This document shows positions 53,542 to 61,234 of a stretch of 64,000 nt of DNA, in pieces. How positions within the stretch are numbered: the stretch's first letter is position 1; each line of letters starts with the position of its first letter. Position numbers and translations under genes: made by a program. The stretch comes from Chachezhania sediminis (lineage in GTDB: Bacteria > Pseudomonadota > Alphaproteobacteria > Rhodobacterales > Rhodobacteraceae), in NCBI RefSeq assembly GCF_009765275.1, contig NZ_VOPH01000006.1, forward strand, positions 62,001 to 126,000, given 5' to 3'. Under the pieces are notes generated by a model, which did not search any database, was not told the DNA's origin, and saw only the letters and a program-made list of their open reading frames with translations.

Positions 53542-54408
53542 TCATTCGCTGACAGCTACGTTCCGGATATGCCCAAGACCCGTGATCGCGGCATGCATCA
53601 CGTCGCCCGGCTTGACGAAGGTCGGCGGCTGCATGGCGATGCCCACCCCGCCGGGCGTGCCGGTCGCCAGGATGTCGCCTGGCTTGAGCGTCATGACCTG
53701 CGACAGGTAGGACACTTGCTCGGCGATGCTGAACACCATGTCCCGGGTATTGGCGCTTTGCCGGATCTCGTCGTTGATCCGCATCTCAAGGTCCAGGTTC
53801 TGCGGATCTTCGATCTCGTTGTCGAAGGTCAACCAGGGACCTGTCGGTCCGTGCGTGTCAAAAGACTTGCCCAGCGTCACGCTGGGGGACCTCATCTGCC
53901 AGTCGCGCGCGGAAACATCATTGGCGACCATGTAACCGCCGATCACGCTGCGCGCCTCGGCTTCATCGACATATCGGCAGCTCTGCCCGATCACGACGGC
54001 AAGTTCGACTTCGTAATCGACCTTTTCGCTGACCGAAGGAATGACCACCTCGTCTACCGGACCGACGATGCAGGACACTTGCTTGTTGAACCACACCTGC
54101 GTTTCCGGCGGCTTTAGGCCCAGCCGCTCCGCTTCCGCGCCGTGCGCCTTGTAGTTCAGCCCGATGCCGAGGAACTTCTCGGGAGCCGGGATCGGAGCAA
54201 GGAGGCGCACATCTTCAATCGCGATCCGGCCCGGCGCATCCGGCCCGATTGCATCGAAGCCCGCACGGGCTTCCGAAGCCGGGTCGAGATAGGCCACGAT
54301 TTCGCGAGGAAGATCCGGCGCGGCGACGGAGAGATCCACCATGAAGCCGTCGAACACCTTTGCAAGTGCCGTCGCTCCATCGGATTTGCAAATGCGGGCA
54401 ATAGGCAT
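53542..54408 (-). CDS. FAH-family hydrolase/isomerase (HpcE/acylpyruvase type)
   Basis: Protein of 288 residues of the short FAH class, which includes acylpyruvases, HpcE-type isomerase/decarboxylases and 2-keto-3-deoxy-fuconate-type hydrolases. The metal-binding ExE is in DYEVELAVVIG, the family core in GYMVANDVSARDWQ, and the C-terminal motif in LKPGDILATGTPGGVG. It is ten bases downstream of the NTF2-like gene, so translation is likely coupled. It differs from the 343-residue FAH protein at 41.9 kb, so the two may take consecutive steps after ring cleavage. Confidence 0.92.
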   Translation of the reverse strand: MPIARICKSDGATALAKVFDGFMVDLSVAAPDLPREIVAYLDPASEARAGFDAIGPDAPGRIAIEDVRLLAPIPAPEKFLGIGLNYKAHGAEAERLGLKPPETQVWFNKQVSCIVGPVDEVVIPSVSEKVDYEVELAVVIGQSCRYVDEAEARSVIGGYMVANDVSARDWQMRSPSVTLGKSFDTHGPTGPWLTFDNEIEDPQNLDLEMRINDEIRQSANTRDMVFSIAEQVSYLSQVMTLKPGDILATGTPGGVGIAMQPPTFVKPGDVMHAAITGLGHIRNVAVSE

Positions 54409-54418
54409 GCTCTGTCCC

Positions 54419-54808
54419 TCACCCTTCCTGCGCCAGCATGGCGTTGTGACAGGTGTTCAAGAGCCACCGTCGATCCTGCTTTCGCCAGACCTGGGTGGAC
54501 ATTGCGGTTGCCGACAGGCGCTGTCCGGTGTCGTTGGCCACTATGGTCTGGCGCAGCTCGCCGATCATGACGGCGAACCCATCGTAGACGCGGATCTGCA
54601 ACGGACCCCGCTCGATGTGTTCGACGCTGAACTTCGTTCCCACACTGGCCAGATAGCCCACCTTGTCATCAAGCACGCCGTTCAGGTGAACATGCGCAAG
54701 ATCGTCGCTGAGCATTGGGCCAAGCGCATCAAGATTGGCGGCGAGAATATAGTCGCAGCGCTCCCGTTCCCGGGCTTCAAGCTCTGCGGTTTCGGTTTCC
54801 TCCAACAT
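54419..54808 (-). CDS. NTF2-like protein (SnoaL/DUF4440 type)
   Basis: Small protein of 129 residues with the NTF2/SnoaL alpha+beta fold pattern (LGPMLSDDLAHVHLNG, YDGFAVMIGELRQTIV, WRKQDRRWLLNTCHNAM). Such proteins are dehydratases, isomerases or ligand-binding partners in aromatic and steroid degradation. It is the first gene of a minus-strand group with FAH hydrolase and arylsulfatase. No catalytic residue can be named with certainty. Confidence 0.85.
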   Translation of the reverse strand: MLEETETAELEARERERCDYILAANLDALGPMLSDDLAHVHLNGVLDDKVGYLASVGTKFSVEHIERGPLQIRVYDGFAVMIGELRQTIVANDTGQRLSATAMSTQVWRKQDRRWLLNTCHNAMLAQEG

Positions 54809-55069
54809 GCCTGTCCTCCCTGACGCATGCCCCGTTCATTGCGGGGGGGCTGTGACAGCCATTACTTCCCCGCGTCGTCAAACCTATGCCCGCGGCAACC
54901 GGTTTGCCTCGATACCAATATCCCCGCCACGATGCCCCCAAGGCATCGCAACGGCCTGTCAGTCAGACTGATCTAGACACCGGCACTGAACTGATGCGGT
55001 GGATGCCCCCACGGAACGGCATCTCATATGCCCTGATCGTTCCATCGGAACCAAACGGAGGGCGCATCG

Positions 55070-55390
55070 ATGACGACGAAGATCGGTATGCTGGCGATCG
55101 ACCTGGCGAAGGGCACCCTCCAGGTCTGAGCAAGCGGAGCGGATGGGGGGTTCTATACAACCGAGTATTATCACGGACGCGCCTGATGACGCTTCTCGCC
55201 GGGCAGCCGACCTGCATTCTTTGCGATGGACGCTTGCGCCCCGTCGCATCGCTGGGCCCGAGTGGCGCTTTCGCACGGTCACGAGGTGCGCCTGGTTCCG
55301 GCGGCGTATGTGAAGCCGTTTGTCAAACGGCAGAAAGACGACAAGGCCGAAGCTACAGCGGAGGCAGCCGCCCGAGGCCATCTCGATGTC
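55070..55390 (+). mobile_element. Second degenerate IS110-family transposase (5' part only)
   Basis: From ATG 55070: MTTKIGMLAIDLAKGTLQV then an in-frame TGA at 55127, later WARVALSHGHEVRLVPAAYV and KPFVKRQKDDKAEATAEAA in other frames. These are the DEDD-domain segments of an IS110 transposase; the C-terminal half is absent. It comes from a different IS110 copy than the one at 43 kb. The rest of the gap 54809-55542 shows no gene. Confidence 0.7.
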
Positions 55391-55542
55391 TACGAGTTCG
55401 CCGACGGGCGCTTGCGGGTCTGGCCTGCTGCCGGTTTCGTGTACGGCAGTTTAAGCGCTCATATCCCGCTGCGCCCACAGCCTCCGGCCATAATGCGCGA
55501 AGCCGCTGGGCAGCCGATAGGCGCTGGTCGAATCGGGACGGA

Positions 55543-55866
55543 TCAGACCTTGGCGGTCTCGGTGATCTCGACCATCAGGCGGTCGTTTTCCACCTTCACC
55601 GGATAGGTTTTCAGCGGCCGCTTCGCAATGCGCGACCGGGCTTCGCCCGTGGGTACGTGGAACAGCGCCTGGTGGACCGGGCATTCGATGCAGTCGTCTT
55701 CCAGATACCCGTCCGACATCAGCGCGAAGGCATGGGTGCAGATGTTCGAGGTGGCATAAAACACGCCTTCGATCCGGTAGAGGGCGATCATTTCCTCGCC
55801 GATGGTCACGCCCAGCACCTGGCCTTCGGCCACTGCGCTTGTTTCGGTCACGTCATGCCAAGCCAT
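55543..55866 (-). CDS. Rieske-type ferredoxin
   Basis: [2Fe-2S] electron-transfer protein of 107 residues. The Rieske ligands are C43, H45, C62 and H65 (NICTHAF, ECPVHQALF). It resembles ferredoxins of naphthalene/biphenyl dioxygenase systems (NagAb, BphF). It is the last gene of the minus-strand group that begins with the Rieske oxygenase at 62.5 kb and probably passes electrons to it. No matching ferredoxin reductase is in the window. Confidence 0.93.
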   Translation of the reverse strand: MAWHDVTETSAVAEGQVLGVTIGEEMIALYRIEGVFYATSNICTHAFALMSDGYLEDDCIECPVHQALFHVPTGEARSRIAKRPLKTYPVKVENDRLMVEITETAKV

Positions 55867-55895
55867 GGGTCTTCGTCTCCGTCAAATCCAAATGT

Positions 55896-57494
55896 TCACC
55901 AGGCCACCGCCGCGCCGTCCTTGCGGCTGTCGGTGGCGGCCAGCCAGGCGTCGTCCAGACGCCACAGCATCTGTGCGGACCCGAAATCCATGTAGCCGGG
56001 CACCGGCGGCACGATCTTGTGCCCACGTTCGGCCAACGCCGCTACGACATGGGGCGCGATGCCCGCCTCCAGGTTGATGTCCAGCCCGGCGACGTGGCGG
56101 TGGCGCGGGCCGTCGATGGCAGTCTGGGGTTCGCCCCCCGCCGCAAGCAGGCGCAGGGCCAGCGCGATCTGCACCTGCGGCTGCATGTTGCCGCCGGATA
56201 CGGCGACAGCGGCCTGTCCCAGTCCGTCCACCGTCAGAAGCGACGGCATCAGCGTGTGCAGCGGCCGTTTCCCTGCCACCAACAGGTTCGGATGACCGGG
56301 TCGCAGGGAAAAGCCGCCCATCCGGTTGTGGAAACTGATCCCCGTACCGGGCACCACGACGCCGGATCCGAAGCCCACGAAATTCGACTGCAGGAAGGAC
56401 ACCATACGCCCTTCGCGGTCGGCGGCGACCACGGCCACAGTGCCGCCACGTCCCGGCAGGCCAGGCTTCCGCGCCGCGGCCCTGCGTTCGACCCGTGCCG
56501 CCCGCCTCGCTGCATGGTCCGGGTCGCGCAGTTCGTTCAGCGGCAGCCGCTGCCCGGCCGGATCGCCAAGAGCCGCGGCAACATCGGCCGAGGCGCATTT
56601 GAACGCCTCGATCTGAAGATGCCGGCCTTCGACGCTGTCGGGGTCCTGCAGGGGCGCATCGAAATGCGACAGGATTCCCAGCGTCAGTTCGATCACCAGC
56701 GCCTGCGTGTTGGGCGGTGCGACGTGCATCACGGCCTCGGGCGCGCCCGGGGGCGTGGACGACAGCGCCACACCCCATTCGGACCGGTGTTGCACCAGAT
56801 CCTCGTGCCTCAGAAGGCCTCCATGTTCCACCGCGTGCGCCACCATCGCATCGGCCAGCGGACCCTCGTAGAAGGCGCGCCCCCGTGTGGACGCGATCAA
56901 TTCAAGGCTGGCGGCCAGGTCGGGCTGGCGGAAGATCGCGCCGGGTTGTGGCACCAAGCCCTGCGGCAGGTAGGCCTCGGCAAAGCCAGGCTGGTCCTTC
57001 AACCCGTCGACCTGGATCTGCCAGCGGCCCCGGACGCCCGGGGCCAGCGGCGCGCCTTCGCGGGCCCAGTCGATGGCCGGTTCGAACAGGGTCTCGAACG
57101 GCAGACGGCCGAAACGCTCCGACAGGTCGACCCAGGCCGCAACGGTGCCGGGCGTGGTGACGCTGCCCCAGCCACGGGGTGGGATCCTGTCCAGTGCCGC
57201 GACCCGGTCTTCGGTCCAGGCCAGGGGGGCCCGGCCGGTGCCGTTCAGAACGACCGGATCCTGACCCGGTTCGGACACCATGGCAAAGGCGTCGCCACCC
57301 AGCCCGGTCGACACCGGTTCCAGCACGATCAGCGCGATACCTGCCGCGAGCGCCGCATCCACCGCGTTTCCACCGGCGCGCAACATCGCAAGCCCGGCCT
57401 GCGCGGCAAGCGGGTGCGATGTCGCGACCGCGTCGCGGCCGATGGCGGGCGCCCGGGCGACGGTCTTGCGGCTGTCCCAGCGGACGTCCTTCAC
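55896..57494 (-). CDS. Gamma-glutamyltransferase-like amidohydrolase (YwrD/HpxW type)
   Basis: Ntn-hydrolase of 532 residues, made as a precursor that cleaves itself. The expected nucleophile is Thr352 in RGGTVAVVAAD, followed by FLQSNFVGFGSGVVVPGTGI, the pattern of the YwrD/HpxW (oxamate amidohydrolase) branch rather than classical glutathione-degrading GGT, which has TTH. No signal peptide, so cytoplasmic. The start is GTG 57494 with GGAG upstream; the frame stays open to 57713 but overlaps the neighbouring gene. It lies between an ABM-domain gene and the Rieske ferredoxin. It may split an amide or gamma-glutamyl group off the imported substrate. Confidence 0.88.
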   Translation of the reverse strand: MKDVRWDSRKTVARAPAIGRDAVATSHPLAAQAGLAMLRAGGNAVDAALAAGIALIVLEPVSTGLGGDAFAMVSEPGQDPVVLNGTGRAPLAWTEDRVAALDRIPPRGWGSVTTPGTVAAWVDLSERFGRLPFETLFEPAIDWAREGAPLAPGVRGRWQIQVDGLKDQPGFAEAYLPQGLVPQPGAIFRQPDLAASLELIASTRGRAFYEGPLADAMVAHAVEHGGLLRHEDLVQHRSEWGVALSSTPPGAPEAVMHVAPPNTQALVIELTLGILSHFDAPLQDPDSVEGRHLQIEAFKCASADVAAALGDPAGQRLPLNELRDPDHAARRAARVERRAAARKPGLPGRGGTVAVVAADREGRMVSFLQSNFVGFGSGVVVPGTGISFHNRMGGFSLRPGHPNLLVAGKRPLHTLMPSLLTVDGLGQAAVAVSGGNMQPQVQIALALRLLAAGGEPQTAIDGPRHRHVAGLDINLEAGIAPHVVAALAERGHKIVPPVPGYMDFGSAQMLWRLDDAWLAATDSRKDGAAVAW

Positions 57495-57511
57495 GTCAGG
57501 CGCTCCGGTCT

Positions 57512-57877
57512 TCAGGCCCGGTCGAGGATTTCCTGCGGGGTCGAAACCACCACCTCGACATAAAGCGGCTTCATCGACGCCGGGCCATCCGCCAGCAGCG
57601 GCGCGTAGTCGGGCTTCAGTTCGGCGATCAGGGGCAGGATTTCCTTGTGCTCGGCGATGCTTTTCCATTCGCCGATCAGGAAGAACCGGTTGGGATCGTC
57701 CGACGCCCGGCACAGCACGCCGTCACGGACCTGCGCGGGGGACTTGTGCATCGGGTTCTCGTCCGAATAGTCGAACTTTTCGAACCGCTTGATGAACTCG
57801 TCGCCCATCCCGTCCTTCACCTTGAAGTCAAAGATGTGGAGAATGTTGCCCTTGTCGGCAAGTGCGGTCATGGCCAT
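57512..57877 (-). CDS. ABM-domain protein (antibiotic biosynthesis monooxygenase-like)
   Basis: Small protein of 121 residues with a dimeric alpha+beta-barrel pattern (ILHIFDFKVKDGMGDEFIKR, FFLIGEWKSIAEHKEILPLI). ABM-type proteins oxidise quinols or anthrones without cofactors, or bind intermediates. It sits between the transporter permease and the GGT-like gene in the Rieske operon. Function beyond the fold is not determined. Confidence 0.8.
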   Translation of the reverse strand: MAMTALADKGNILHIFDFKVKDGMGDEFIKRFEKFDYSDENPMHKSPAQVRDGVLCRASDDPNRFFLIGEWKSIAEHKEILPLIAELKPDYAPLLADGPASMKPLYVEVVVSTPQEILDRA

Positions 57878-57910
57878 GGGTTCTGGTCCTTCAGTTTGAT
57901 ATGGGTGGGA

Positions 57911-58750
57911 TCACGCCTTGGCGTCGCTGGCGACGGGCTGTGCGACAGGTCCCTTGGCGGGCTTGGACGGGGCGGTCGGCCGGGCATGGCTGCGGCGGCT
58001 TTCGTGCCAGGGGATCAGCTTCGCCTCGGCATATTCCATCATGTAGTAAAGCGCGGTGCCGATGGCGGCCAAAACGATGATCGAGGCATAGACACGGTCG
58101 GTCCGGAAGGCGCCCTGCGACGACAGGATGACGAAGCCCAGGCCGTTCTGCGCGGCCACGAATTCGCCCACGATGGCCCCCACCAGTGCCAGCGAGATGG
58201 CGACCTTCATGCCGGCCAGGATCGACGGCATGGCATTGGGCAGGCGCAGCTTCATCAGCACCTTGAATTCGGACCCGCGCATGGCGCGGCCCAGGTCGAT
58301 CAGGTCGGGATGAAGCGAGCGCAGGCCCAGCACCGTGTCGATGACGATGGCGAAGATGGAAATCAGGACGCCCATCGCGATCTTGGACGCGTTCCCCGTG
58401 CCCAGCCAGATGACGAAAAGCGGCGCCAGCGCCACCTTCGGCACGTTGTTGACCGTCACCAGCAGGGTATAGAGCGTCTTTTCCAGGAATTTCGAATAGA
58501 CGATGCCGATGGCCATGCCGACGCCCGCGACGACGGAAATGGCAAAGGCGATCAGTGTATTGCCCAGCGTATGACCGCCGTGGCGCAGGTAGAGGCCGAA
58601 ATTACCGAAAAGTTCACCCAGAACCTTGGGCACGGGTGGCAGGATGATCGGCTTGATGTCCAGCACCATCACGCAGGCCTGCCAGACGGCAAAGATGCCG
58701 ACGATGGTCCAGACCTGCATCGGGATATAGGCCAGAGGGTTCTTCTTCAT
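57911..58750 (-). CDS. ABC transporter permease, SsuC/TauC/ThiX type
   Basis: Membrane subunit of 279 residues with about six helices and the permease EAA-type loop (LGRAMRGSEFKVLMKLRLPNAMPSI split over its centre). The C-terminal tail is rich in Ala/Pro/Lys and unusually long. Works with the ATPase at 58754, three bases away, and the binding protein at 59570. Family members import sulfonates, nitrate, riboflavin or pyrimidine precursors; the neighbouring Rieske genes suggest an aromatic or heterocyclic acid. Confidence 0.92.
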   Translation of the reverse strand: MKKNPLAYIPMQVWTIVGIFAVWQACVMVLDIKPIILPPVPKVLGELFGNFGLYLRHGGHTLGNTLIAFAISVVAGVGMAIGIVYSKFLEKTLYTLLVTVNNVPKVALAPLFVIWLGTGNASKIAMGVLISIFAIVIDTVLGLRSLHPDLIDLGRAMRGSEFKVLMKLRLPNAMPSILAGMKVAISLALVGAIVGEFVAAQNGLGFVILSSQGAFRTDRVYASIIVLAAIGTALYYMMEYAEAKLIPWHESRRSHARPTAPSKPAKGPVAQPVASDAKA

Positions 58751-58753
58751 GGC

Positions 58754-59554
58754 TCAGGCCCTCCGGGCGCTGTGGCCGTCCAGCACGCCGCGCAGGTGGC
58801 GGGCGATGCGGCCGAATTCCGGTTCTTCCCGGATTTCAAGCGGACGGGGACGTTCGAAGGGAATTTCCGTAATGTCGACGATCCGGCCCGGCTTGTCGGA
58901 AATCACGACGACACGGTCCGACAGATAGACGGCTTCGTTGATCGAGTGGGTGACGAAGACGGCGGTCTTTTCCGGATCGGGCCACAGGGCCTGCAGTTCG
59001 AAATTCAGGTCGTCCCGGGTCAGCGCGTCCAGCGCGCCGAAGGGTTCGTCCATCAGCAGAAGCTGGGGATCGTCGATCATGGCGCGGCAGATCGCGGCGC
59101 GCTGGCGCATGCCGCCCGACAGTTCCCACGGGTTGCGATCCTCGAATTCTGCAAGACCGAAGGTGGCCAGCAGGTCCCTGGCCCGCTGATATGCGGCTTT
59201 GGTCCGGCGGCCCTTGAATTCCAGGGGCAACAGCACGTTTTCGATGATGGTGCGCCAGTTGACCAGAGCATCGCGCTGGAACACGAAGCCCAGGCCATCC
59301 AGCCCCCGACCCGGCAGCCAGATGCTGCCCTGGGTCGGGTCTTCAAGCCCCGCGATCATGCGCAGAAGCGTCGTCTTCCCGCAGCCCGAAGGGCCCAGCA
59401 GGCTGATGAATTCACCCTTGCGCACGTCCAGGTTTACCAGGTCGAGTGCCGTCACCGCACCGTCGCCAGAGCCGTAGGTCTTGCCCACGCCGTCGATCTC
59501 GATGGCGTAACGCGGGTGCGTTTCGGGGGCGGGTGCGGTGAGGGTCTCGGTCAT
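58754..59554 (-). CDS. ABC transporter ATP-binding protein, SsuB/TauB type
   Basis: ATPase of 266 residues. Walker A GPSGCGKTTLL, signature LSGGMRQRAAI, Walker B LLLMDEPFGALD and switch FVTHSINEAVYL are intact. It is 15 bases after the binding-protein stop and three bases before the permease, so the three form one transporter. Confidence 0.95.
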   Translation of the reverse strand: MTETLTAPAPETHPRYAIEIDGVGKTYGSGDGAVTALDLVNLDVRKGEFISLLGPSGCGKTTLLRMIAGLEDPTQGSIWLPGRGLDGLGFVFQRDALVNWRTIIENVLLPLEFKGRRTKAAYQRARDLLATFGLAEFEDRNPWELSGGMRQRAAICRAMIDDPQLLLMDEPFGALDALTRDDLNFELQALWPDPEKTAVFVTHSINEAVYLSDRVVVISDKPGRIVDITEIPFERPRPLEIREEPEFGRIARHLRGVLDGHSARRA

Positions 59555-59569
59555 GGTCCCTTGGTCTTC

Positions 59570-60610
59570 TTACTGGCCGACGATGCTGCGGCCGTAGTCG
59601 GCATCGTTGTAGGTGGTGGCGATGTAGTCCGCCGGATCGGTGCTGGCGTCGATGATGCCGGCGGCCTTCATCTCTTCCAGGACGGTGGCCCATTCCTCGA
59701 CCGACATGGTGCCGGGGAAGGCGCCGTCGCCGGCATAATAGGGCTTGTTCAGGTTGAATTCGGACACCAGCCGTTCGACCGAGGTCGGCGCGTCGGGGCG
59801 CTGTGCCATCACCGCTTCGGCGGCTTCCTGTTCATGGCCGTCCAGGATGTATTCCCAGGCTGCCGAAACCACCGAGGTGAAGCGCTTGATCGCGTCGCCC
59901 TTGTCGGCCAGCGAATCCGTGTTGGCGATGATGCCGAAGGCCGGCAGGTTCAGGCCGTGATCGGCAAACAGGAAGTAATCCGAGTCACGCTCTTCTTCGA
60001 CGTGGGGCATGTCGCCCGGCACGGTGGTGATGAAGGCATCGGCATTGCCGGTGGCATAGGAAGAGATCTTGGCCGACGCCTCGACGCCCACCAGTTCGAT
60101 GTCCGACGGGTCGATGCCGTTCATCTTGAAGAAGGGTTCGATGAAGGGCGTTTCGAAGGACCCGGGCGTGTAGATGACGGTCTTGCCCTTCAGGTCTTCC
60201 AGCGTCTCGATGCCGGCATCCTCGGCATATATGATCCCCAGCGGGCTTTTCGCCATGTAGGAGGCAAGCGCCGTCACGTCGAGGCCCGCGGCCGCACCCA
60301 CGGCTGCAGACGACAGCGCGGCATGGCCCAGGTCGAACTGGCCGGTCCCGACCAGGTTGACGGTAGTGGTGGATCCGTTGCCGTCCTCGATCATCACGTC
60401 AAGGCCGGCATCCTTGAACCAGCCCTTCTCGACCGCCAGATGCAGCGGCAGGTGGGCGACGAAGGCGGTCCATTCCAGGCGCATCGTCAGCGGATCGAGG
60501 TCCTGCGCCCTGGCCGCACCCGGGATCGAGGCCAGCGGCAGCATCGCGGCCAGGCCGGCCAGCAACGTCCGCCGGCCGAACCGGCCGGAAAGGAAGGAAT
60601 GTCTGGTCAT
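59570..60610 (-). CDS. NMT1/THI5-like periplasmic binding protein
   Basis: Secreted binding protein of 346 residues. The N-terminus RFGRRTLLAGLAAMLPLASI with a twin arginine looks like a Tat signal. The mature protein has the NMT1 pattern (AHLPLHLAVEKGWFKDAGLD, NLVGTGQFDLGHAALSSA, YTPGSFETPFIEPFFKMNGI). Such proteins bind pyrimidine precursors, riboflavin, sulfonates or aromatic acids. It is 96 bases downstream of the Rieske beta subunit and is followed by its ATPase and permease. Confidence 0.92.
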   Translation of the reverse strand: MTRHSFLSGRFGRRTLLAGLAAMLPLASIPGAARAQDLDPLTMRLEWTAFVAHLPLHLAVEKGWFKDAGLDVMIEDGNGSTTTVNLVGTGQFDLGHAALSSAAVGAAAGLDVTALASYMAKSPLGIIYAEDAGIETLEDLKGKTVIYTPGSFETPFIEPFFKMNGIDPSDIELVGVEASAKISSYATGNADAFITTVPGDMPHVEEERDSDYFLFADHGLNLPAFGIIANTDSLADKGDAIKRFTSVVSAAWEYILDGHEQEAAEAVMAQRPDAPTSVERLVSEFNLNKPYYAGDGAFPGTMSVEEWATVLEEMKAAGIIDASTDPADYIATTYNDADYGRSIVGQ

Positions 60611-60706
60611 TGCACGTCTCCTTGTTGGCCAGTCTGGCCGGTCCAGTCCTGGTCGATTTTTTCTTGTTGTGAGTGGTGGCCCGGACGGGCCGGGGTCGTT
60701 TCGAGT

Positions 60707-61234
60707 TTAAGGCGGAAACACGACGCTGACCGGCACGCAGACCGTGTCGTAAAGCGCGCAGCGTTCCTTCAGCAGAAGCGTTTCGCCATCCAGCGCGAAC
60801 CGGTCGTGATAGCTGCCGACCTGCAGGATCCGGGTCGGTTCATCCACATGGGTTTCGAAGATGACATAGTTGGACCGGGCCGACAGGATGTTGCCCTCCA
60901 GCCCAAGGATACGGGTGTTCGTCACCTGGTGCTTGCTGTAGCGGGGGCCGAACATCTCGGTATTCTCGATCGCATAGGCCCGGTCCTTCAGCATCCCCCG
61001 GCCGTTGCAGTACATCAGCGACAGCGGCAGCCCGGCTTCGGCATTGTCCCGCGCCAGCAGGCGATAGACGCCGTCTTCGGTGAAGAAATCGGGCCAGTCC
61101 GCGATCCGCCCGGCATCCAGCACCTCGGCATAGAGGCTGTTGAACTCCTCGACCAGGAAGGTCAGGCGGAGGCGTTCGTCGACCGGCAGGGTCGAAATCA
61201 CGGAAACGGGTGGCTCCATCTCGGCGATGTTCAC
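60707..61234 (-). CDS. Aromatic-ring-hydroxylating oxygenase beta subunit (NagH/AndAd-like)
   Basis: Structural small subunit of 175 residues with an NTF2-like fold. The segments WPDFFTEDGVYRLLARDN, GLPLSLMYCNGRGMLKDRAY and KHQVTNTRILGLEGNILSAR follow the pattern of NagH (salicylate 5-hydroxylase) and related beta subunits. It starts at GTG 61234 behind GGAGATGG and overlaps the alpha-subunit stop as GTGA, so the two subunits are translationally coupled. Confidence 0.93.
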   Translation of the reverse strand: MNIAEMEPPVSVISTLPVDERLRLTFLVEEFNSLYAEVLDAGRIADWPDFFTEDGVYRLLARDNAEAGLPLSLMYCNGRGMLKDRAYAIENTEMFGPRYSKHQVTNTRILGLEGNILSARSNYVIFETHVDEPTRILQVGSYHDRFALDGETLLLKERCALYDTVCVPVSVVFPP

